Source: Stercorarius parasiticus (lineage: Eukaryota; Chordata; Aves; Charadriiformes; Stercorariidae). Taken from it: 64,000 bases of DNA. Every line of letters starts with the position of its first letter. The first letter of the stretch is position 1. The position numbers and the translations under genes were made by a program. The stretch spans positions 64,533 to 128,532 of the forward strand of contig VWZL01002797.1 of NCBI GenBank assembly GCA_013396915.1, written 5' to 3'. The notes beneath the pieces were generated by a model, which saw nothing but the letters and a program-made list of their open reading frames with translations, did not search any database and was not told the origin of the DNA. Of this stretch, positions 24,263 through 34,471 are shown piece after piece.

Positions 24263-27200
24263 TTGACAGAGGCTGGGGTTTTTCTGCTTTTCTTTTGACC
24301 TGAAGTAACAGCAGTTTTCAGACAATTCAGACTTAGGAAGTGGGGATCAAATATCTATCTTAATCCTTTCGGTTTGTTTTTTTTTTTTTCATATGAGGGT
24401 GTGTGAACTACAAGAAGGATCTTGTTCAGACCCTCGCTTTCTGATTTATGTCCAAGCCAACAGAGCAAGGCTTGGAACTGTGATGCTGCTGGGGGGGGAA
24501 AAAAGAAAAAAGGGAAAAAAAAAAAAAAAAGCAGTGGTGGGAAGGTTGTGGGATTGGTGGTGCTGCTCAGCAAACAGAAAGAGGAAAAGAAGAGTGATTT
24601 CTCATTCTGTTTCCTAACTCCAAACATGACCCAAAGTTTTTATAAACTTTCTGCTCAGGTTTCAGGAAACTGCAAATGAAACTGCATTCCTCTGCGTGGG
24701 TTTTTATTTTTTTCCCTCTTTCTTTTTGAGACGTAATAAAACATCATCACCTACAAGTCTGTGGGCTTTAAAAGTATTCTCTGGAGGGCAGGCGAGGAGT
24801 GGAGGCAGATTGACTGACAGCTGGAATAAAGCCTCTTTATTATCTCTGGGATTATAATTTCACTCCATTCTGGGCGCTGGAGCAACGGGAGCTTGATCGT
24901 CTCTGCTTGCTCTTGCTGGCTTCTCGCGTGTGCTCCAGACACCGTGCTGGTGGGGTCTGTCCCCCTCCAGTGCTCCGTCTGCAGGGGAAAACTCATCAGC
25001 TGAGGAAGCTGCACTTCTCATCACCGAGGAAAATACAGCATTTTTTCATAAATCGTGGCCTCGAAGGCCTCAAGTGTAACTAGTGAGAAAAAGACAACAT
25101 GTTAAGTTAAGGATATCAAAATAGCAGGAATGGGGTTGGATGAAACTGGGGGATGCAACTGGGGATGACAACCATGGCAGGACGTGGTCGCAGCATCGTG
25201 TGGCTGCAGGGGGGTCTGTCCTCCACCAATTCCTTAAACCCTTTAAACTGGTTTTGATGTCTGAAGGGTGCAAAACCACAAACCAACAGCTGTCCTGGAG
25301 CTGAAGTTCCCAGGATTGCCTGGAGAGAGTAAAGAACTGAGCAATGGCCGGGGTGGAGGTAAAAACAAATGTGATAACACTTGAAGACAGAGTCATGCGG
25401 CATGTCTTTGACTATTTTCAAGGAGTTTAAGCATGGAGAATTTAGTAATGTGAGTTAAGTGGATGTGTTTAATAGTATTTGCATCCCATGTCAAGATAAA
25501 GTTGCAGAGCAGTGCTCAGTGCACAGCAGAGGACCAGCACAGACCTTTCATAAAGGACCACCCTCACCTCTGGATCGGCTCACAGGTAGCACTAACCTGA
25601 GTTTACTTCTTAATGTACATTGCGTAGCTTAGAGAAGAAAAAGGCAGGTAAAACTAAAGGACCAAAAATTAGAAAAAAATCCAGTTGCGGTTTAGCGATA
25701 TTCTTGGAGCCTCGTGTGGATGCAGTAGGGTTCTGGCTGCTGGAGCAAGAGTGGGTCTGGGAACAGAGAGGGTAAGGACCAGATTTCATCCGAATGCTGG
25801 TGTTGTGCTTGTCCCAGGCAATGAAGTAGAGGTTGGACCCGTTTAAGTGCTCTTGTTCCTTCAAGTGGTGCTCCTCTTGGAGGAAAACCGCCTCCAGGAT
25901 GCCAGGGTTCCGCTGTGCAGAGGCACAGACGGAGAAAAGACTTGGAGCAAAGCTGAAGAAAAGAGTCAAAGTAAAAAGTCAGTATGGGAGATTTCGCCTC
26001 AGAGTTTCACTGATCGTGTCAAAACTCAGGCAATTGGGCAAAAGCAGGCAACGAGGACTGGGTGGGATGTTACAGAGCAGCGTCAGAAGCTGATGGGGTG
26101 GGGCAATGTCACGGGCCTCTCCTGCAGTTCCTAGGCAGGAAAAGGGATGGGGGATGCAAGGAAGGGACGGGGCTGGTTTGGTGCAGCGTAGTCCCTAGCC
26201 TGCTCACCGGCTCACAAGTCGAGAGCCTGCCTGGTTTCTTTTGGGGGTTATTCCTGGTGTTTTCCTGTCAGAACTGCTGCAGGAGATGGGGTGCGAGGTG
26301 CGTGTGTTGGGTGTGATCCAGCGTGGCCGCCTTTCCTCGGTGAACGCATGCTCCTTAGCAAATCCATCTGGGCTAGTAAATGCCTGGTGTGGAGAGTTCT
26401 TGGAAGCCAAATTCCTCCCAGTAATTAATCTTTAGGGTCCACTACAAGAATAATACAGTACACGTGATACCCTACAGCATATGTGTGTACAGAAAACACC
26501 TTGAGATGTTGTGTATGCTCACCATATCATGCCACATACCTACTGGGACTCGTGGTGCTGGCTGTGATTGAGTGCAGACCTCGGTGGCGTGTCCTTTTTG
26601 CCTCATTGCCACTCCATTAACACATTAATGCAGCTCCTTGCCCCGCCGCCCCTCTTCTGTGGAAACGGGGGCAGCTCGGAGGAGCTGAATCCGGGAGGGA
26701 CCCATCAGAGTTCATCCAGGCCCTATGTAATGGAGAGCAGTCCCTAAAGGCAGCCACTGCCCAGCACCAGCAACCCAAAATCGTTCAGCAAAGGCAGTCC
26801 AGGATGCTTGGTTAATTAGAGAAGACCCGTTACTGGCAAACACGGGGCATATTTATTTTTAAAGTCTGTTACTGACAGTGAGAACATGCCTCTGGCGAGA
26901 CATCTGAGGCTCTGGCTATGTAATTCATTTGAAAAAGGGATTTACTTTTTTTCAAAACAAAACCAAACCCCCATGCCTCACCTCCTCCCTGCCAAGGAAC
27001 GGGCACGATCAATGAGGCAGGAAGTTGGAAGGGGCGAGGGCTGTTATTCACGCAAAGTTTCCACCTCCTTCCTTCCTTCCGACCAACTGCCCATGACCAA
27101 GACCTGCCTGGTGAGGAAAACGGCTCCCCAGCCTTGCCAATTCTGGGATAAATAGGTCATCCAAAATACGCAAAAGCTAGTTCCAAGTCTTCCAACACTC

Positions 27201-28614
27201 TGAAAGATCTCAGAAGTCTTTGGATGTATAAAGCCTGCAATAATTGTATTACTTCCAACGCTGTTTTTGAAGCTCTGGGTCCTCCAGGAGCAGAGTCCTC
27301 CACAGTGGTCCAGGGGCAGCGATGTGGCAGATGAGAAAGCAGAGCACCATTGTGAGTTTTATTTCACCCATTTTACTTGTTCAGGCTTTTTTGGTGGTGA
27401 TGGCAGCTGTAGTCTGCATCATTACAAAAACAGGATTTTTATACCTCCCTGTGGATGGGGGGCTGCAATCTTTCAATTAAAATAGAGAAGAGTCCAGCCA
27501 AGGATGTCTTCATTTAAACCTCACTTTTGCCTTTCACCTCGTGAAGCGGAGCTGCCAAATTTTGCTGGATGATTGAGGATGATACAGGAGGGTTTCCTTG
27601 AAGAAACTTTCCAGCATCCAGCAGTCACTGGCAAAGATTTATCAGGTTTGCTCCAAGCATGCAAGGCACCTCTAGAAATAAGGGGTGAGTAAATGCGCTA
27701 TGGAGCTGTTGAAAACTCTCTTGTCTGCCTTTGTTCACACGCATCTGCTTTCACCCTCTTTCCAGTTTGATTTTGCTAAAGGTCCTGAAATCTAGGCAGA
27801 TCCTTGGTTTGCGGTTTGTTTTTGTTTTTTTTAATTCCTTTTTTTCTCAGAAATTTTCGTTTAAATGCTCACAAGTGGGTTTTCTTGTTTCTGAACTGAC
27901 GCTAGCATCCGATGAATTGGCAGTCGTCATAAGCCTTGGGCAGGACGAATCAGTGCTCCTCGCTTGCTCCAACTTAATTTAAAATGGAATCGTTGTTTTT
28001 TAGTGTTAAAAGCAGGTTTTGAGTTGCTTTTTGCACTGGCCTGATATCATAACAGTACATCAAGTAGCACGTAACTATGAGCCAAATCAAAAGAAAACGA
28101 TACCTAAGGTAGTATTTCTTTGGGTTCTTTTATGGTTTCTACCACTGTCTTTGACAGACTTCTGCTCTCAGTGAACGTTCAACCCGTTTGTGAGGTTTCC
28201 TGTGCTCCTCCAAGTCCCCTGGAATGACAAATAGGATTTATCATGGGTCAGACCCAGATAGTGCCATGGTTTGAATGGTGGAAAGGGTTTAAAACCTTTG
28301 CAAGTGTCTTTGCAAGTCACTGACCCTGTGGCAGCGATATCTGTGTCCCCCTGGCATTCCCTGTGCTGCGGTAATGTCACCCGTGTTATAGGGACTCTAA
28401 TGGTGGCCTTTAGGAGGGAGGTTTTAATCTACCAACCAGTGAAATAACAGATATTTATGGCATGGCAGGAGCTGATAAGGTCTATACCTCGGAGAGAGAA
28501 GGGAGTATCCCTTCACTGCAAAAATAGAATCAAGTCTATAAGCACCTTTGTTTATTTTTAAGAATATATTCCTCTTTTTAAAGAGCGCATTCTCTCCGAC
28601 GGAAACTTTCTCGT
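24263..28614. other. unique non-coding DNA, several low-complexity tracts
   Basis: No gene. T-rich runs lie at 24,376-24,389 and 24,700-24,730. A purine tract of G8, A6, GA-rich and about 16 As lies at 24,492-24,530. A T-rich stretch lies at 27,815-27,847, and a TTCC microsatellite of about 4 units at 27,066-27,080. Bases 27,980-28,150 and 28,440-28,590 are AT-rich. ORFs are short and unrecognisable. Confidence 0.45.
24492..24530 (+). repeat. G/A homopurine low-complexity tract
   Basis: An uninterrupted purine run of 8 Gs, then A-rich blocks ending in about 16 As. It is prone to slippage. No element or gene is attached. Confidence 0.85.
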
Positions 28615-28890
28615 GCTATTAGTGCAACAGCTCTCGCCTCTCGCTCTCACAGGCTGTTTTCTAGCAGCGAGAGCCAGGCGGATGCCAAGGCTTCGCCGTT
28701 GTGCTGTTATTCCACAGAAATGAGCGTTGCGCGGCAGAGGCGCGGGGCCCGGGGGTAGCGAAAGGTGGGAAATAAAGGAAGCGAATGTCGTTAGTGAGCG
28801 TCGAGTCAGTTATCAACAACTTCCTGACATTGTTAGTCCTCACTCCATTCGCGGTTCCGCAGGCTGGCCCGCGTCCAGGCGTCGTCAGCA
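28615..28890. promoter_or_regulatory. CpG island-like segment, no associated exon
   Basis: Hand count gives about 24 CpGs in 28,621-28,890 at roughly 58% GC, an observed/expected ratio near 1. The flanking AT-rich DNA has few CpGs. This meets common CpG-island thresholds for a small island. No TATA box, splice-donor-linked ORF or recognisable first exon is seen on either strand; an 85-codon ORF on each strand is uninformative. It could be an orphan CpG island, an enhancer, or an unannotated promoter. Confidence 0.4.
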
Positions 28891-30516
28891 GGTATTTCCC
28901 TCCTGCCCACAGCTTCATCCATCAGCATCCTCCACCAGGCCCATCCTGTTGCGCTCTGAGGAAGCATTAAAATTAATAACGTGAGCTATGGGGTGACCCG
29001 TGGGCGAGAGCATCTCTGCACCTGCAGAGCTGGGGGCTGGTTTCTTAAAATGCCCTTACCTTGGGGCAATTGCTTGGAAAAATGTCTCAGCGTTTGGTGA
29101 TAAACAAAGAAACAGAAACCAAACTGCTGCTCAAGGATCCACAATTGAGATATAACGTTTAAAAAAAGTGATACAAACTTTTACGTTTCCTATTTTAATG
29201 TAAAAAAAAAAAAAAAGTCTTAAAATTTGTAAAACGACAACGCACACCTAAATTTTTTTTTTATTTATTTTCTGAGCTCTACTCTTTTCCCAAATGCTGT
29301 TTAGAAAGGAGTTTGTTGAGGAATAGCTTTTAAAGCTCTCTTCGGTACTATATCTACAATGAAGTCACCCGTGTAAAATAAATAGTAGCTGATCTCTTGT
29401 TAGTGAAGTACGAGCTCTCCTTCACGCTTGACTTGAAGGGAAATGCAAAATACTCTGCCATCTGCTTCCAGCAAGCGGCTGGAGCGAAGGATACGGCCTC
29501 GGCGTCCTCCATCCCAGGCCAAAAGCGATGCCCGCTCCCCGGCTGGTGCTGCACCAGGGAGGGGCCCCATCTTTGTCCGCTGCGCCCTAAGTGATGGGCA
29601 GGGGGATAGTTTCAGTACAAAGTGGATTTTGTTGGTTTTTTTTTTAAAAAAGATTTCATCGTAAATGCAAACTGCAGCTTGCTGCAAAGATGGGGTTTCA
29701 CACCAAAAATGCCTGAAGGGGGTGTTCGGCCTTGTCTTGCCATGGCATGAAAACTGCAGCCGTGGGGGACGTGTTGCGTCCATACAAAGCAACCAAGCTA
29801 CGGCTCCTTTAGGAGTCATCCCTTTTAGGAAAAAAAAAAAAAAAAAAGGGTCACCCCTCGCCTGGGGGGCAGCATGTCGGCTGATGCCCGTGAGATTTTA
29901 AGCCGTTCTGCAGCTGACGTGACAGACAAATACCCCAAAGTCTCTATTCGGTCGTTTTAAGTTTCCAGCCACAGAACGTAGTTATCGCACATTACGCTCT
30001 GTTTATTTAAAGGAGGAAAAATACTGTGGAAATCAGATTTTGTGCCAAGTTACAGGGGCAAAGTGCTTTTTAAAGAAGTAAATATGCGTGCAGGCAGCTG
30101 GTGCACGTGAGGTCCTGGAAACAAAAGTGAGTTGGCCTCCTGCCGGCTGCGGAGCCTGTGAGGAGCCCGCGCAGCTCTGCTCTTACTTATCTCGGGGAAA
30201 ATGGTGCAAACAAAGGCGTTTAATTGCATGAAGAGCATCAGGCAGGCAGCTGATGAGCAATGAGTCCATGCTGCGTTGCTTAGAGGAGAAAGGCTTGCTC
30301 CTGAGGCCGGGGTCCCTGGACGTGGGCTGCCTGTGGGATTCGGGGTGACATGAAGGTTTTCTGCTCGTGCCGGATGGGGTATCGCTGTGCTTCGGTGCTG
30401 CAGGGTCTGCCTGTTTCCCCAGCCACGCTAAAACTATCTCTAACTCAGCTCTTTGTATCACTCTATCACAGCAGTCCTGACTGCTTGCAAATGTGCCCTT
30501 TTGCTTTGACGTACCA
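28891..30516. other. unique non-coding DNA; AT-rich 29.1-29.3 kb
   Basis: No gene. Bases 29,155-29,275 are very AT-rich with a 15-A run (29,202-29,216) and a T run near 29,252-29,262. An 18-A run lies at 29,830-29,847. Nothing else is recognisable up to the CR1 fragment. Confidence 0.45.
29830..29847. repeat. poly(A) tract
   Basis: About 18 consecutive As followed by GGGTCACC. No retrocopy is recognisable upstream. Confidence 0.85.
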
Positions 30517-30714
30517 ACTCTCTGCCCAACTCTCCGGGCTGTCCAGGTCTCTCTGTGTGGTGGCACAGCCTTCCGGCGTGTCAGCCACCCCCCCCGGCTT
30601 TGTGTCATCGGCAAACTTGCTGAAGGTGCACTCTGTCCCCTCATCCAGGTCATTGATGAATATATTGAAGATGACTGGACCCAGTACTGACCCCTGGGGA
30701 CCACCACTCGTCAC
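30517..30714 (-). pseudogene. CR1 ORF2 reverse-transcriptase remnant
   Basis: About 66 codons of the RT palm domain remain open in one frame. They include [20 protein letters not shown] (about 30,699-30,640) and the catalytic FADD box (about 30,615-30,604), the avian CR1 form of the YxDD motif, followed by the DTPEG and RDLD segments. The residue before PQGS is G where I expect V. The frame leaves CR1 homology after SWAES near 30,517. It encodes neither the endonuclease nor the C-terminal part, so it is non-functional. It is transposon-derived, not a host gene. Confidence 0.85.
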
Positions 30715-30735
30715 TGACCTCCAAAAGAGGTCAAG
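30517..30735 (-). mobile_element. CR1 LINE internal fragment (RT domain)
   Basis: This minus-strand fragment derives from the reverse-transcriptase region of CR1 ORF2. On the plus strand it reads as the familiar GTGTCATCGGCAAACTTGCTG and ATCCAGGTCATTGATGAATA blocks. Both ends of the element are missing. Loss of the 5' end is usual for CR1, but loss of the 3' end is not, because insertion is primed from the 3' end. The fragment was therefore probably cut by a later deletion or rearrangement. Confidence 0.85.
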
Positions 30736-31637
30736 CTCTCATCCCAAGATCTGAGTTCCCAAGAGCTCAGCTCTGATCCACCTCCCCAGGGCAGCCCTGG
30801 GTGAATGGTGGCAGATGGATTGACCAGCTGGGTGCTGGGGTGGGGACAAGCCACAGCCCCGCAGCTTGTTGCCCTGGGTTCGTCCTCTGCTTGTTGCCCA
30901 TCACCTGCTCTTTTGGGAGCTTTGCAGATCACGTGAGGGTCATTTTTCACCAAGTGACTCTTGGAAAATGTCACATAAGAATGCAGCTGCCACTTAGAAA
31001 GTGAAAAACTTGCCATTCTACCTGTTTTCAGGGGAAAAACATTAAAGTGCTACCTATGGATGCTGGACTGACTCTGAACCCAGAGGCCAAATGGCTGTTC
31101 CCTAAAGCTCTTGCTCTCTTGTCAATAGTTTGCCTTGTGGAAACTGTGGGAGGGTCCGACTGTCCGTTTCCAACTGCAACACCCGATAGCATGCACAACC
31201 CCAGCTGGGAAAACCAGTTGGCATTTCGGTCCCGGTCCCTCTGCAGGAGAAGGACGGAGGACCAGGAGCATCGCAGCCACCCAGCCGGGGATGGCCGGTC
31301 CCTGCCGCGGGGTGATGGACCAGCTCACAGCAGCGAACCCTGCACTGATGCTGCTTCGGCGTGCGCCGCAGGAAAACTGAACTCAGAATGAAAAGCTGTT
31401 GAGGGAAATGGGTCTAAACCCCTTTTCTAAAGGCTGGGAGGAGGAGTGGGGCAGTACCTGGGGGGGGCTGTTTCTGGCTCCCTCACTGCAGCTTTGGGCT
31501 AGTGGCAACTTGGCATTGGCGCTGGTTGGAGGGGGAGCAAAGCTGCAGCACAACCGGCTGCAGAATAAGAATTTTGGGGGGTTGTCAAAAATTTCAAGGT
31601 TTGGACATTTGCTTCTATTCTGCTGGGGGGTTTTCGG

Positions 31638-31641
31638 TTGG

Positions 31642-31673
<32 letters not shown>

Positions 31674-31681
31674 TTTTTTTA
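31638..31681. repeat. T-rich (GTTT)n low-complexity tract
   Basis: Runs of T interrupted by single Gs, including three GTTT units and GTTTT units, ending in about 12 Ts. Low complexity only. Confidence 0.85.
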
Positions 31682-32875
31682 ACTTTGCAAAAGCAATGGG
31701 CTGGGTCAAATAGCCGCCCAGCCCAATGGAAAGTTCAAAGCTGTGGCTCCCATATGCTGGGCATGGCCCAGGGCAAGCACATTGCCACTCACTAGCCATG
31801 CAGGCCAGCCCAGGGTGCTCCCCAAAAAGCCCATCCCGGGTATTGAAGGGTTTTAAAACTAGCACCAGATTTTTAAAAAAAATAAACAACAAATATTTCT
31901 TCCTTGCACGCAGCAAGGATGTGTGAAATCTGTAGCATCTGCGGCAAACAGCTTCACAATTTAATCTGCACCCTGGAAAAGTCCCTCTGCAGCCCCTGGC
32001 TTTAGGCCACAGCTCATGGAGGAATTGCCAGCAAAGCAACAGCAGCAAAAATATATGTGCTATCTGGAAAAGATGCTTAAATCAAACAGTTATTGAGCTC
32101 AGCAGAGCTCAGTCGTCTTCTGCACGATAGAGTGGGGAGGATGTTATAAAGCAATGTAATTCTGCAATATGAAGCAGGGAAGATGAGATGAGCCAAGGGC
32201 CCTGACCTTAAATTTTATGAGCAACTTATTGTTTGCAAAGAGCGGGGCTGGGAGACGGGAGGCAGGATTTCTGCCGTTGTGCAGAGTCAGGAAAAATGTG
32301 GAAATCTCCTGGGTTGGTGCTTGCTAATCTGTAGCGTTTTCCCTTGGTCTGTTGTGAGAAGAGCTAATAAAGGAGGTATTTTTAAAATAATATTGAGTGT
32401 AAAAAGGTAGAGGCTGTGGCATCCCCAGTACCCGGACACACGCAGAGCTGCTCCGTGACTGGGATAAAGTAGTGGCAGCGGCTGACCCCGACCTCCCCGG
32501 TTTATCTGATGTTCTCAGCATTTATAAGCAAGGAAGAGCGAGTGGTCATCAGACCGACTGGCTCCGCTCTGAGCCTCCAGCCCAGATGGGAGGCGAGACC
32601 TGCCCTCCCAGCATCCCAGCCCTGAGGTCAGTGAGATGAGTTCCTCCTTCTTCCCTTTCCCTAAAAAGACCCCCTCCAAACTGCTGGCCGGGGCGGCAGG
32701 GCAGCGGTTCTCAGCGGGTCACCAGGGCTGGGACCATCCTGGACCCAGAAGCCACCGGGGAACGTCTCGCCTGGCAGATGTCTCCAGGGTGGCTCTGAAT
32801 TAGCTGCATCCTTTCAGCGGTGCAGCGGGACTCTGGGCTATCACTAGACAGCCTTTTTCTTTTTGTTGTTAGCTT

Positions 32876-32901
32876 AAAAAAAAAAAAAAGAAGAAGAAAA
32901 G
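32876..32901. repeat. A-rich tract with GAA units
   Basis: About 13 As followed by AGAAGAAG-type units. Low complexity; no element is attached. Confidence 0.8.
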
Positions 32902-32991
32902 CTTGAGTTGTCACCGAGCGGAGCCACGGCAACGTTATTGGGTTCAGGGTGGTGTTTCCTCCCCATGAATGCAGATGCCTCTGACCTCTCC

Positions 32992-33289
32992 TGTCTGGGG
33001 AGACCTTATTGTGACCTTTAAAGTACTTAAAGGGGGCTTATAAGAAAGATGGCGACAGACTTTTTAGCAGTGCCTGCAAAGGGTAATGGTTTTAAACTAA
33101 AAGAGGGTAGAGTTAGACTAGATGTAAGGAAGAAATTTTTTATGCTGAGGGTGGTGAGAAACGTTCAAGGTCAGGTTGGACGGGGCTCTGAGCAACCTGA
33201 TCTACTTGAAGATGTCCCTGCTCAGTGCAGGGGGGTTGGACTAGGTGACATTTAAAGGTCTCTTTCAACCCAAACTATTCTGTGATTCT
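32992..33289 (+). mobile_element. CR1 LINE 3' end with internal deletions
   Basis: The CR1 3' region runs from GGAGACCTTATTGTGACC through AAGGGGGCTTATAAGAAAG, TTTTAAACTAAAAGAGGGT and GGTCAGGTTGGACGGGGC to the tail CAAACTATTCTGTGATTCT. Compared with the consensus I remember, two segments are missing. One is about 15-20 bases after GCAGTGCCTG (33,075). The other is about 60 bases after GTGAGAAACG (33,168), where the LGNRLPRE-type block (TGGAACAGGTTGCCCAGAG) should be. It is 5'-truncated and non-functional, and belongs to a different subfamily from the copy at 543. Confidence 0.93.
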
Positions 33290-33858
33290 CTTCCTCCTGC
33301 CTTGGTTTTTGGTGGCCCAGCAGCAGGGAGCTCCCGCCCCCCTGTCTGTAGCACTGAGCATGTTTGTTTAAGTTAAAATCAAGTGTTAAAATAATTCTGT
33401 GCAAGTGTTAAGCAAGGGTGATTGAAGTTTGCATGACTCTACATTCAAACTACGATTTCTTTAGGGCAGAGGAGTTTTTTTCATTAACTCTTCAGTGCTT
33501 GCCTTCTCTGGCAGGAGGAAAGGTTGGATTAGCTAAATGTTGACGTATGGACTTGCAGCCCTCCTCAAGCTGTTTTAAATCAAAGTAGGGTAGGTAAATG
33601 TTTGGCTGCGTTTCCTGCAATGGCCTTGTTGTCCACAGCCTGTGAAGTAGCGCGATCCAAAGGGCAGCTGTTAAACAAAGTGAAAACAGACAACAGGCTG
33701 CATGGCTCCCCGGCATCTGCTGCCCAGTGCTCAGGGAATCCTCCCTCCTCCCCCAGCATCTGCAGGGATGGTCCTTTGTTAAACCAGACAAAGGAGCTCA
33801 GGGCTTTTGGGAGGGTGGCATGGGCCAGGGATTGCTGACGGGGTGTGTGTTGGGAGGT
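33290..33858. other. unique non-coding DNA, no gene seen
   Basis: Mixed sequence between a CR1 copy and the minisatellite; nothing recognisable. Confidence 0.5.
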
Positions 33859-34471
33859 GGTGGTACCAAGGGTGATGCCGTTAGGATGCGGTGGTACCCA
33901 GGGCGATGCGGTTGGGATGCGGTGGTACCCAGGGTGATGCGGTTGGGATGCGGTGGTACCCAGGGTGATGCGGTTGGGATGCGGTGGTACCCAGGGCGAT
34001 GCGGTTGGGATGCGGTGGTACCCAGGGTGATGCGGTTGGGATGCGGTGGTACCCAGGGCGATGCCGTTGGGATGCGGTGGTACCGATGCCGTTAGGATGC
34101 GGTGGTACCGAGGGGGAGGCGGTTGGGATGCGGTGGTACCCAGGGCGATGCGGTTGGGATGCGGTGGTACCCAGGGCGATGCGGTTGGGATGCGGTGGTA
34201 CCCAGGGTGATGCGGTTGGGATGCGGTGGTACCCAGGGTGATGCCGTTAGGATGCGGTGGTACCCAGGGCAATGCGGTTGGGATGCGGTGGTACCCAGGG
34301 TGATGCCGTTAGGATGCGGTGGTACCCAGGGCGATGCGGTTGGGATGCGGTGGTACCCAGGGTGATGCGGTTGGGATGCGGTGGTACCCAGGGCGATGCG
34401 GTTAGGATGCGGTGGTACCCAGAGTGATGCGGTTGGGATGCGGTGGTATGCAGGTGATGCAGTTGGGATGC
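33859..34471 (+). repeat. 31-bp minisatellite, 20 tandem units
   Basis: Twenty head-to-tail units can be phased by eye. Eighteen are exactly 31 bp. Unit 8 (34,076-34,100) is 25 bp, having lost 6 bases, and unit 20 (34,442-34,471) is 30 bp and degenerate. Each unit starts GGTGGTACCCAGGG, continues with YGATGCSG and ends TTRGGATGC. Units 1-19 all carry GGTACC. Variant sites (CGAT/TGAT, GCGG/GCCG, TTGGG/TTAGG) recur in a mixed order. The CCG and TTAGG variants travel together in units 1, 8, 13 and 15, which suggests unequal exchange or slippage. No unit contains a stop in several frames, so long artefactual ORFs run through the array on both strands. It is G-rich on the plus strand and has at least two CpGs per typical unit. 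Confidence 0.97.

Larger units (their letters stand above)
30736..32991. other. unique non-coding DNA, no gene seen
   Basis: No gene. A T-rich tract with GTTT units spans 31,638-31,681. It underlies part of a 221-codon minus-strand ORF (31,383-32,048) whose central K/N/Q-rich stretch is just this tract read backwards, so I do not call it. An A-rich tract lies at 32,876-32,901. Confidence 0.5.

Noticed and set aside
31383..32048. 221-codon minus-strand ORF
   Set aside because: Its middle is the reverse of a GTTT/T tract. No domain, signal or splice structure is evident, and other frames conflict.
33580..34272. 230-codon minus-strand ORF rich in Pro, His and Thr-Thr-Ala-Ser repeats
   Set aside because: It is the minisatellite read in frame. 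The 31-bp period lacks stops in several frames, giving a 31-residue repeat with no biological support.
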